DNA from: an uncultured Pelagibacteraceae bacterium
Lineage (GTDB): Bacteria > Pseudomonadota > Alphaproteobacteria > Pelagibacterales > Pelagibacteraceae
Assembly: GCA_902610975.1 (NCBI GenBank)
Contig: CACLXL010000002.1
Location: forward strand, 1-64,000
Length of the DNA: 64,000 bases
Direction of reading: 5' to 3'
A program made the translations under genes and the position numbers. The stretch's first letter is position 1. Every line of letters starts with the position of its first letter. Under the pieces are notes generated by a model, which worked only from the letters and a program-made list of their open reading frames with translations, was not told the origin of the DNA and did no database searches. This document shows positions 54,523-63,048 of this stretch, piece after piece.

Positions 54523-56256
54523 TTACTTCCAAGCTCTTTCGAATGGAACTGTTTTACCTTTAGGTTTTTCATTTCGTTTAGCTTTTGGTGATCCTGGTTG
54601 TTTCAACCAATAATCAGCACCTTTCGGTTTAGCTAATCTTGGACCACATCCACCGTATGTATTGTTTGCTTTATCAGCAGCTTCCATACGAGACATAACT
54701 AAGTTCATCTCTTCTGCAAGACGATCCATAGCTTGTTGTGGAGTAAACGCACCCGAATTTACATCTCCAATTTGTTGCCACCAGATTTGTGCAAGTTTCG
54801 GATAATCCGGAACATTGATGCCTGTCGGTGACCACAATACTCTGTTTTTAGATCTGTAGAATTCTACAAGTCCTCCAAGTTTTGGAGCTCTTTTAGTAAA
54901 GTGTTTGTGGTTGATTGTACTATCTCTAATGATAGTTAAACCAACATCACTTTTCTTAAGATCAACAGTTTTTGATACTACGAACTGAGCGTATAACCAT
55001 GCAGCTTTTCTTCTGTCAACTGGAGTAGACTTAAATAAAGTCCATGATCCAGCATCTTGATAACCAAGCTTCATACCTTCATCCCAGTAAGGACCTTTTG
55101 GTGATGGTCCCATTCTCCATAGAGGATTACCGTTATCATCAACTGTTTTGTTTCCAGTGCTCTTTGGAGCAACCATTGATGCCGTGAAAGCTGTATACCA
55201 GAAAATTTGCTGAGCAACGTTTCCTGATGATAAAGCTGGCAGAGACTGATAGAAGTCCATCGCTGCAGCACCTGGAGGTGCATAAGCTCTTAACCACTCG
55301 TCCCATTTTCTGATTGCATATACGGCAGCAGGACCATTTGCAGCCCCACCTCTTGCTACGTCAGCACCAACTGGGTTACAAGAACCTTTTTCCATTCTTA
55401 TTCCCCACTCATCTACTGGTACTCCGTTAGGTTTACCAACTGAACCTGCACCAGCCATTGATAACCACGCGTCAGTCATTCTCCATCCTAAGTCTGGAGC
55501 TCTCTTACCGTAGTCCATGTGACCGTATACTCTAACACCGTCAATATTCTTTACATCTTTTGTAAAGTATTCAGCGATATCTTCGTAAGCAGACCAGTTT
55601 ACTGGCACACCTAGATCGTATCCGTATTTAGCTTTGAAACCTTTTTTGATTTCAGGTCTGTCAAACCAATCTTTTCTAAACCAGTAAAGGTTAGCAAATT
55701 GTTGGTCAGGTAATTGATATAAATCACCATCTGGACCTGTAGTAAATGATTTACCGATGAAATCATCGATATCTAATGTTGGTAAAGTTACATCTTTACC
55801 TTCACCTTTCATCCACTTTGTTAAGTTTACAGCTAACTGAAGTCTTGAGTGTGTACCGATCAAATCAGAGTCATTGATATAGGCATCATACAAGTTTCTT
55901 CCAGTTTGCATTTGAGTTTGCACTGCTTGTACTACTTCTCCTTCTCCAAGTAACTGGTGATTAACTTTGATTCCAGTTATCTCTCCAAAAGCTTTTGTTA
56001 AAACTTTTGACTCATATTCGTGAGTTGGAATGGTTTCTGACAATACATTTATTTCCATTCCTTTGAATGGCTTTGCAGCATCATGGAACCAATTAAGTTC
56101 TTTCTCTCTTTCTTTTGCAGAAATTGTTGAAAGACTAAACTCACCATTTGACCATTTCTTAATTGCAGCTCCGTGTCCGTCAGCTACAGCGTTTGAAATA
56201 GTTAATAGAGAAATTGAAACAGCAACAGCTAAAATACTCTTCAATGTTTTAAACAT
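54523..56256 (-). CDS. glpV: Glycerol ABC transporter binding protein (GlpV type)
   Basis: A large family 1 binding protein of 577 residues, in the size range of GlpV-type glycerol-binding proteins. The signal peptide is about residues 1-25, ending at NAVADGHG. Aromatic-rich blocks such as QLPDQQFANLYWFRKDWFDRP suit a small polyol pocket. The leader holds a (CAA)n-like run before a GAGGGAAA ribosome site. It is the first gene of the importer and is followed by a strong terminator. The ligand is inferred from linked glpK and gpsA. Confidence 0.85.
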   Translation of the reverse strand: MFKTLKSILAVAVSISLLTISNAVADGHGAAIKKWSNGEFSLSTISAKEREKELNWFHDAAKPFKGMEINVLSETIPTHEYESKVLTKAFGEITGIKVNHQLLGEGEVVQAVQTQMQTGRNLYDAYINDSDLIGTHSRLQLAVNLTKWMKGEGKDVTLPTLDIDDFIGKSFTTGPDGDLYQLPDQQFANLYWFRKDWFDRPEIKKGFKAKYGYDLGVPVNWSAYEDIAEYFTKDVKNIDGVRVYGHMDYGKRAPDLGWRMTDAWLSMAGAGSVGKPNGVPVDEWGIRMEKGSCNPVGADVARGGAANGPAAVYAIRKWDEWLRAYAPPGAAAMDFYQSLPALSSGNVAQQIFWYTAFTASMVAPKSTGNKTVDDNGNPLWRMGPSPKGPYWDEGMKLGYQDAGSWTLFKSTPVDRRKAAWLYAQFVVSKTVDLKKSDVGLTIIRDSTINHKHFTKRAPKLGGLVEFYRSKNRVLWSPTGINVPDYPKLAQIWWQQIGDVNSGAFTPQQAMDRLAEEMNLVMSRMEAADKANNTYGGCGPRLAKPKGADYWLKQPGSPKAKRNEKPKGKTVPFERAWK

Positions 56257-56360
56257 AGATTATTTCCCTCGTTGTTGTTGTTATAAGTTTACGTATTCAA
56301 CCAAAATAAATGTGAAAAGTACAGTGTAGAAACTTTTAAAAAATACAACTCTCAATTGTG

Positions 56361-57842
56361 TTAATTTATTAAAGCTCTTTTGACAGCTTTTTCCCAGCCC
56401 TTAATAAGAATTGTTCTAGGTTTATTTTTCATTTTTGGTGAAAATTTTTTATCTAAGTTCCAGTTTTTAGAAATATCTTTTAATGATTTGTATATCCCTA
56501 TGTACAAACCAGCCATAAAAGCTGCACCTAAAGCAGTAGTTTCTTGAACTTTAGGTCTTAATACTTTTACATTCACTATGTCAGATAAAAATTGTGAAAA
56601 CCAATTATTCATTACCATCCCACCATCAACTTTTACAATTTTAGGTCTTAAACCGTCATGTTTCATAGCTTCAAAAAGATCGTGAGTTTGATAAGCAACT
56701 GCCTCGATCGTGGCTCTGACTATTTCTTTAGGACTAGTATCTCTAGTAATGCCGCTTAAAACTCCTCTAGCGTTAGCGTTCCAATACGGAGCTCCTAATC
56801 CAGTGAATGCTGGAACTAAATAAATATCATTGTTGTTTTGAAGTGATTTGACTATTTTTTCTGTTTCAGGTGCTTTCTTAAAAAATTTCATTCTATCTCT
56901 TAACCATTGAACACCAGCACCAGCTATAAAAATAGACCCCTCCATTGCGTATGTTGTCTTTCCGTTAATTCTATAAGCAATTGTCGTTAACAGTCGATTT
57001 TTTGAGTAAATTTTTTTAGAGCCAGTATTTAATAGTACAAAAGCTCCAGTTCCGTAAGTACTTTTCAAAGAACCTGGCTCAAAACAGCATTGACCAATGG
57101 TTGCTGACTGTTGATCTCCTACTACTCCGTTAATTGGAATTGATTTACCAGTTAATGAAGAGTGAGTTTTTCCATAATCATCTGCACAATCTTTTACTTC
57201 TGGCAAAATATGTTTTTTTATATTAAGTAGATTTAATATTGCATCATCCCATCTATTTGAGGAAATATTATATATCATTGTTCTACTTGCATTTGTTGCA
57301 TCCGTTGCATGAACTTTTCCTTTAGTAAGTCTCCAAATTAAAAAGGTATCAATCGTTCCAAATAGCAACTGTTTCTTATTCATTAACTGCCTTGCTTTCG
57401 GGGCATTATCTAAAATCCATTTGATTTTTGTACCTGAAAAATATGAATCAATTAAGAGGCCAGTTTTATTAAAAACCATTGTATCTTTATTTTGCTTTCT
57501 CAACTTTTTACAAAAATCTTCAGTTCTTCTATCTTGCCAAACAATAGCTTTGTAAACAGGTTTTCCTGTTTTTTTATCCCATAAAACCGTGGTCTCTCTT
57601 TGATTGGTAATTCCAATGCTTAAAATTTCGCCTTTTAAACTTTTAGCTTTTTGTATCACATCCTTTAAAGTTTTTATTGTAGTTCTCCAAATTTCATCTG
57701 GATTATGTTCAACCCAACCACTTTTAGGAAAATATTGTGTAAATTCTTTTTGGGAAGAAAAAATCGGCTTACCTTTCAAATCAAATAATATTGATCTATT
57801 AGATGTTGTTCCTGCATCAATTGAAACAATAAACTTTTTCAT
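56361..57842 (-). CDS. glpK: Glycerol kinase
   Basis: Phosphorylates glycerol to glycerol-3-phosphate with ATP, trapping imported glycerol. It has 493 residues. The FGGY-family blocks SIDAGTTSNRSILFD (phosphate 1), NQRETTVLWDKKTG, GVVGDQQSATIGQ and the C-terminal VDGGMVMNNWF are clear. Its ATG overlaps the gpsA stop by four bases (ATGA) and it lies 104 bases upstream of glpV. The combination with glpV-U marks this as a glycerol cluster. Confidence 0.95.
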   Translation of the reverse strand: MKKFIVSIDAGTTSNRSILFDLKGKPIFSSQKEFTQYFPKSGWVEHNPDEIWRTTIKTLKDVIQKAKSLKGEILSIGITNQRETTVLWDKKTGKPVYKAIVWQDRRTEDFCKKLRKQNKDTMVFNKTGLLIDSYFSGTKIKWILDNAPKARQLMNKKQLLFGTIDTFLIWRLTKGKVHATDATNASRTMIYNISSNRWDDAILNLLNIKKHILPEVKDCADDYGKTHSSLTGKSIPINGVVGDQQSATIGQCCFEPGSLKSTYGTGAFVLLNTGSKKIYSKNRLLTTIAYRINGKTTYAMEGSIFIAGAGVQWLRDRMKFFKKAPETEKIVKSLQNNNDIYLVPAFTGLGAPYWNANARGVLSGITRDTSPKEIVRATIEAVAYQTHDLFEAMKHDGLRPKIVKVDGGMVMNNWFSQFLSDIVNVKVLRPKVQETTALGAAFMAGLYIGIYKSLKDISKNWNLDKKFSPKMKNKPRTILIKGWEKAVKRALIN

Positions 57843-58885
57843 CTAAAAGACTCCCAATTTAATTCAAGTTTTTTATCTTCAACAATAGCATTTATCATAC
57901 TTAGCATTAAAGGTAATTTTTTTTCATCAAAATCTTCATTTACTTTTTTTGCAATCTCTTTTGCTAAATCTGCTCCTTCAACAGTAACGTTTTTCATTTT
58001 TGTTTTTTTGGCTTCTGAAAATCTTAAACCCTCTCCGATATAAGCTCCCATTTTTGCATTTCTTCCTCCTCCCGAGCTTACGTATAAATCACCCAACCCG
58101 GCTAATCCTTTTACAGTCTCCTTTTTTCCTTTAAGATGTTCTACAAAAATCTCCATTTCGAAAATTGACTGTTTTATTAAGGCTGAAGCTGTATTTAAAT
58201 AATTCTTTTCTCTAACTTCATTAGAGATATCTTTACCGCATAAACCTTTGGCTGCACCTACAGCCATTGAAAAAATATTTTTAATTGCTGCAGAAACTTC
58301 TACTCCATTTAAATCATCTGAATATGATGTATGATAATAGTTAGTATTCAAAATTTCAGATATTTTTTTTGCTGTTTGAATATCTTTGTTTGCTATAACA
58401 ACACTACTATGAACTCTATTGGCAAGTCCTGTTGCTAAACATGGCCCACCTACTGCTGAAATATTTATATTAGATATACCTTTATCAACTAATAATCTTT
58501 CTAGTTTATCAACTAATAATTCGTAATTATTTTTATAAATGCTTAAACCTTTAGTTAACATTAGTAAATTAGGTATTTTTTTATCTTTATAAAATCTACT
58601 TAATTGATCAGACACCCATTCTATTCCTTTTGAACTTATTCCCAACACTATTAAATCTACATTTGAATTTAAAAGTTGATCAAATTCTTCAACTTTAAAA
58701 ATCTTAACTTGCTCAGGGATTTGAATATTCAAACCAGGATGTAAATTTTTATTTTTTTTTAAATTTTCAATAAATTCATTTTCGAGGTGAGTTCCAATAA
58801 TATTTGTATCATGATTGTTATCTATACAAGGTAACGAAAACGCCGTACCCATAGCTCCTGCTCCAATAATAATAATTTTTGACAT
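57839..58885 (-). CDS. gpsA: NAD(P)-dependent glycerol-3-phosphate dehydrogenase (GpsA family)
   Basis: Interconverts glycerol-3-phosphate and DHAP. It has 348 residues. The nucleotide motif GAGAMGTAFS is at 8-17, and the catalytic lysine lies in EVSAAIKNIFSMAVG near 205. The AGLGDLYVSSGGGRNAKMG block is typical. Placed beside glpK and the importer, it may act in the catabolic direction, in place of a membrane GlpD, which is absent here. It overlaps glpK by four bases. Confidence 0.9.
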   Translation of the reverse strand: MSKIIIIGAGAMGTAFSLPCIDNNHDTNIIGTHLENEFIENLKKNKNLHPGLNIQIPEQVKIFKVEEFDQLLNSNVDLIVLGISSKGIEWVSDQLSRFYKDKKIPNLLMLTKGLSIYKNNYELLVDKLERLLVDKGISNINISAVGGPCLATGLANRVHSSVVIANKDIQTAKKISEILNTNYYHTSYSDDLNGVEVSAAIKNIFSMAVGAAKGLCGKDISNEVREKNYLNTASALIKQSIFEMEIFVEHLKGKKETVKGLAGLGDLYVSSGGGRNAKMGAYIGEGLRFSEAKKTKMKNVTVEGADLAKEIAKKVNEDFDEKKLPLMLSMINAIVEDKKLELNWESFR

Positions 58886-60298
58886 TTAATCCTTAAAAAA
58901 TATTTTTTTGAAAATTAAAAAGATTGATATTAACTCAATTTTACCAATTATCATAAAAATAATTAAGCTTATTTTTGATGATGTCAGCATATTTTCAAAA
59001 TTTAAATTTGGTAAACTAAACATTTCAGAATTTACGGTGTTAGTTAAAGCTAAGATAGATAGTTTAAAAGAACTTTCAAAATCAATTTCATCTAAAACTA
59101 AAAAACAGGATAATATAAATAGACTCAAGAAAAATGAAATAAATATTAAGAAAGAAATTTTAATTCCCTCGTCTGTAATTTTATTTTCAGAACTAAATAT
59201 TGTTTTATTAATAATGCTATTAGGGCTGATTAATCTTATTATTTCTGCTGATGTAATTTTTAATAGAATATAAAACCTACAAAGTTTTATACCAGAAGTA
59301 TTTGACATTATTGAACCGCCTATAATAGTTAAAAAAAGAAAAAATAAACTCAAATTATAATCAGTTTTTACTAAAGTTATACCTGAATTAGCAAGGCTAC
59401 TTGCAACATTTATTGCAGCATCAAAGCCTGTTAAATTATTTAAATATACTAATATTACAAAAACAATTACTAAAACAATAAGATAAAAATCTTCTTTATG
59501 GCGATTTAAAAATATATTTTTATTAAACATATTAAAGATTATAAAAAAATTTAAATATGATAATAACAAGAAAATTAATAAAATTATTTTTTGGAAGTTT
59601 GATTTAATAATTTCATTTAGATTATCCAAAGGGAGAAACCCACCGGAAGAAATAAGTGTCATTGTTAAATTTAGAGAATTAAACAGTCTAACTCCAGAAA
59701 TATTTAATAATGAAAGACAAATAAAACTTAATATAGAATAAAAAATGAATATTTTTAATAAATTATTTCTAATATTTTCTTCAGATTTGAAATTATTTTC
59801 TCCTGAATAAGTAAATGTAGTCATTTTATAATCAAAATTCTTTTTAGAAAATAATAAAGTTAAGAAATATAAAAAATATAACCCTCCAATCCATTGGGAA
59901 GATGATCTCCATAGAATTAAAGTTGGATCTAAATATTTAATATTTTTAAAAGATGAAAATCCTGTTCCGGTCAAACCTGAGACTGACTCGAATAAAGCAC
60001 TGATAAATGTTACCTGAAAATTACTTAAATAAAATGGAATACAAATTAAAAATCCTACTAATAAATATACAAGAATTATTAATATTAATTGATCTATAAA
60101 ATCAATTCTTTTATCGGCTTTTTTGCCATAATGATATAAAGCTAAACCAAATATAAAAGAAATCGCGAGAGTTATAAAATAAGATTCTATGCTTAGAAAA
60201 TAGTCAAAATATGAGGAGTAAAGAATATTTATAAAAGATAATATACTAATTGGAAAACAGAAAAGTCCAAGGTAGAAACTTATACTCTTAATTTTCAT
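58886..60298 (-). CDS. trkH: Trk-type potassium uptake protein TrkH
   Basis: A K+ translocating membrane subunit. I start at the ATG at 60298 (MKIKSISFYLG), giving 470 residues; a TTG seven codons upstream would add a short extension overlapping trkA. Four filter-like repeats are expected; visible ones include SVSGLTGTGFSSF, TLISSGGFLPL and SLANSGITLV. About ten membrane helices are seen. It lies directly after trkA on the same strand. Confidence 0.85.
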   Translation of the reverse strand: MKIKSISFYLGLFCFPISILSFINILYSSYFDYFLSIESYFITLAISFIFGLALYHYGKKADKRIDFIDQLILIILVYLLVGFLICIPFYLSNFQVTFISALFESVSGLTGTGFSSFKNIKYLDPTLILWRSSSQWIGGLYFLYFLTLLFSKKNFDYKMTTFTYSGENNFKSEENIRNNLLKIFIFYSILSFICLSLLNISGVRLFNSLNLTMTLISSGGFLPLDNLNEIIKSNFQKIILLIFLLLSYLNFFIIFNMFNKNIFLNRHKEDFYLIVLVIVFVILVYLNNLTGFDAAINVASSLANSGITLVKTDYNLSLFFLFLTIIGGSIMSNTSGIKLCRFYILLKITSAEIIRLISPNSIINKTIFSSENKITDEGIKISFLIFISFFLSLFILSCFLVLDEIDFESSFKLSILALTNTVNSEMFSLPNLNFENMLTSSKISLIIFMIIGKIELISIFLIFKKIFFKD

Positions 60299-60305
60299 AG
60301 AATTG

Positions 60306-61679
60306 TTAAATAGACCCAAGGCTAAAAATATTTTCTACAGCTTTTAACTCTTCTCTTTTTGCAAGAAAAACTATTAAATCGTCTTTTTCAAATATAAAAT
60401 TTGATCTTGGAATAATTACCTTGTCTTTTCTAATAATTGCACCAATTCTTATATCCTCTGGCAAATTTGAATCTCTTATTTTTTTATTTAATAGCTCAGA
60501 CTTTTCTAGAATTTTAGCTTCAATAAATTCAAATTGACCATCTAATACTGAATAAACTGTACCAATGGTTCCCTTATGTACATGCTCCATTATTCTTGAA
60601 ACAGTTGTCATTCTTGGATCAACTAAATCATCGATATTAAGAGAGTCCTGAAGTAAATTATAATTAGATTTGGTAACTATAGCTATAGTCCTTTTCCTTT
60701 GCCCTGATTTCTCAGCTAAAACACAAGCCATCATATTATTTTCATCATCATTTGTTAAAGCCAAAACAGTTTCAGATCCCTCAAGGTTTGCCTCTTTTAA
60801 AATTTCCTCATCTAGTGCATCACCATTAATAACTATTGAGGATGATAATTCATTTGCTATCTCTTCTGCTCGTTTTTTATCTTTTTCAATTATTTTAATT
60901 CTTAAATCATTAAAATTTTCTTCAAGCATTTTTGCTAAATTTAAACCTATATTGCCCCCTCCGATAATTAGTACATTTTTTGAAATTTTTTCTTCATGAC
61001 CAAATGCCTTTAGTATTGGATTAAGTTGATCACTGCTAACCACAACATAAACATTGTCATCTTCAAGTATTTGATCATTTTTTTTTAAATAAATAAATTT
61101 ATCTTTTCTTAATGCACCTACAATATTTGCTTTAAAATCTGGAAATTTTTCTGTTAATTTTTTAAGAGGAATATTTTTAATTGGACAATTTTTTTCAATA
61201 GATATTTCTAACATTTTAACCTTATTATTTCCGAAAGGAACATTATCTAAAGCACCTGGGGCCTCTAACCTTCTATAAAGAGACCTCGCTACTTCAATTT
61301 CTGGCGAAATAATTACATCAATAGGAATATTAGATTTATTGAAAAGTTTTCCCCATTTTCCTTCAAGAAAATCTTTAGTTCTTATTCTTGCAATTTTCTT
61401 TGAAACATTAAACAAAGAGCTTGCGAGTTGACACACTATCATATTAGTTTCGTCATTTCTTGTAACTGCTATAATCATATCTGCTTTTTCTGCTCCAGCA
61501 TTTTCTAAAACCGTAGGTAACGTAGCTCTCCCTACTATTCCTTTAACGTCTTGAGTATCATTAATTTTTTTAATGTCTTCAGATGACTGATCGATAACTG
61601 TTACAGAATGACCTTGAGCAGATAATTGTTTGCTAATTGAAAAGCCGACTTTGCCAGCTCCACATATTATTATATTCAT
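60306..61679 (-). CDS. trkA: Trk system NAD-binding regulatory protein TrkA
   Basis: A cytoplasmic gating subunit of 457 residues with two RCK (NAD-binding) halves. The first has GAGKVGFSISKQL (7-19) and the second GGGNIGLNLAKML (about 240). Two TrkA-C domains are seen as repeats with the LNKKIRDSNLPEDIRIGAIIRKD block. It lies between ntrX (one base upstream) and trkH, the usual ntrX-trkA order. Confidence 0.93.
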   Translation of the reverse strand: MNIIICGAGKVGFSISKQLSAQGHSVTVIDQSSEDIKKINDTQDVKGIVGRATLPTVLENAGAEKADMIIAVTRNDETNMIVCQLASSLFNVSKKIARIRTKDFLEGKWGKLFNKSNIPIDVIISPEIEVARSLYRRLEAPGALDNVPFGNNKVKMLEISIEKNCPIKNIPLKKLTEKFPDFKANIVGALRKDKFIYLKKNDQILEDDNVYVVVSSDQLNPILKAFGHEEKISKNVLIIGGGNIGLNLAKMLEENFNDLRIKIIEKDKKRAEEIANELSSSIVINGDALDEEILKEANLEGSETVLALTNDDENNMMACVLAEKSGQRKRTIAIVTKSNYNLLQDSLNIDDLVDPRMTTVSRIMEHVHKGTIGTVYSVLDGQFEFIEAKILEKSELLNKKIRDSNLPEDIRIGAIIRKDKVIIPRSNFIFEKDDLIVFLAKREELKAVENIFSLGSI

Positions 61680-61680
61680 T

Positions 61681-63048
61681 TTAATTTATCCCTTTTATCC
61701 CGAGCTCTTTTAATTTTCGATGTAGTGCAGATCGTTCCATACCGATAAAATCAGCTGTTTTAGAGACATTGCCGTGATTTTTTTTGAGTTGAGTAGTTAA
61801 ATACTCTTTTTCAAAATGTTTTCTCGCCTCTTTAAGAGGTGATGTAAAAGATTTTTCTATTAAATTGCTATTTGAGTCGGATGGTGAAGATGGGTTAAGA
61901 ATATCTTCGATTAACTTGTTTATGTTAGATTTAGACTCATTTGATGATAGTATAGTAATTCTCTCTACTAAATTTCTTAATTCTCTTACATTTCCTGGCC
62001 AGTTATATGTATACAAATTGTCATTTTTGATATCTATTTTAGGTTGTTGAACTCCATTTATATCTGCTAGTTTTTTTTTAAAATATTCAATTAATAAAGG
62101 AATATCCTCAGTTCTAGAACTTAAAGATGTGAGTTCGATTGGCATTACATTTAGTCTATGAAACAAATCCTCTCTAAATTTATTAATTTTTACCAAATCG
62201 TCTAAATTTTTTGATGTTGATGAAATTAATCTTATATTTACATTAATATTTTTTGAACCATTAAGTCTTTTAAATTTTTGATCAATTAAAACTCTTAGAA
62301 CATTTGCTTGTGTCACGTAAGGGATTTCAGAAACCTCATCAATTAATAATGTTCCTTTATTAGCTCTTTCAAGAGCACCAAATGATATGCTTCCATCTTC
62401 TAATTCTTCACCAAATAATTCTTTTTCGTAAGTATTTTCTTTTAGTAATGCTGCATTTATTATTACAAAAGGTTCTTTAGCTCTCAAAGAATTCTTATGT
62501 ATTTTTCTTGCTACTAATTCTTTTCCAGCTCCTGTAGGTCCAGAGATAAGAACTCTACTTTCTGAGGATGATAATTTTTCTATTATTTTTTTGATTTTTA
62601 CAATTGACGGACTTTTACCTACAAGTTCAAATGAATGAAATAATTTGTTTTCAATTATATCTTTTTCTTTTTGTAATTGAGAGGATTCCAAGGCTCTGTT
62701 TACGTAATTTAAAATTTTTTCTTTTGAAAATGGTTTTTCTATAAATTCATAAGCTCCTAGTCTAGTAGCTTCAACAGCAATTTGTACGGTAGCATGTCCT
62801 GAGATCATGATAACCGGTGTCAATTTATCTTTTTTAGTTACAAGTTTTAAAAGATCAATGCCATCCTTATCGGCTTTATCCAATTTGATGTCTATTATAG
62901 CAAGATCAGGTAGTTTTTTATTTATTTCAAAAACAGCCTGATCAAAGTTCGCTGCAGTTCTGACGTCAAAATTTTGTTCCCTTAATATATTGCTTACAAG
63001 AGTTCGAATATCTGGATTATCGTCAATGACTAAGATTTCTTTATGCAT
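61681..63048 (-). CDS. ntrX: Nitrogen regulation response regulator NtrX
   Basis: A two-component regulator of 455 residues. The receiver domain has the phospho-acceptor Asp54 (AIIDIKLDK). The AAA+ domain has Walker A SGPTGAGKELVARK and the LLIDEVSEIP Walker B. The sigma-54 contact loop GAFTGA is missing: the region reads ELFGEELEDGSISFGALERA. A C-terminal Fis-type HTH (MERSALHRKLKELGI) is present. The missing loop is, as I recall, usual for alphaproteobacterial NtrX. It overlaps ntrY by eight bases. Confidence 0.92.
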   Translation of the reverse strand: MHKEILVIDDNPDIRTLVSNILREQNFDVRTAANFDQAVFEINKKLPDLAIIDIKLDKADKDGIDLLKLVTKKDKLTPVIMISGHATVQIAVEATRLGAYEFIEKPFSKEKILNYVNRALESSQLQKEKDIIENKLFHSFELVGKSPSIVKIKKIIEKLSSSESRVLISGPTGAGKELVARKIHKNSLRAKEPFVIINAALLKENTYEKELFGEELEDGSISFGALERANKGTLLIDEVSEIPYVTQANVLRVLIDQKFKRLNGSKNINVNIRLISSTSKNLDDLVKINKFREDLFHRLNVMPIELTSLSSRTEDIPLLIEYFKKKLADINGVQQPKIDIKNDNLYTYNWPGNVRELRNLVERITILSSNESKSNINKLIEDILNPSSPSDSNSNLIEKSFTSPLKEARKHFEKEYLTTQLKKNHGNVSKTADFIGMERSALHRKLKELGIKGIN

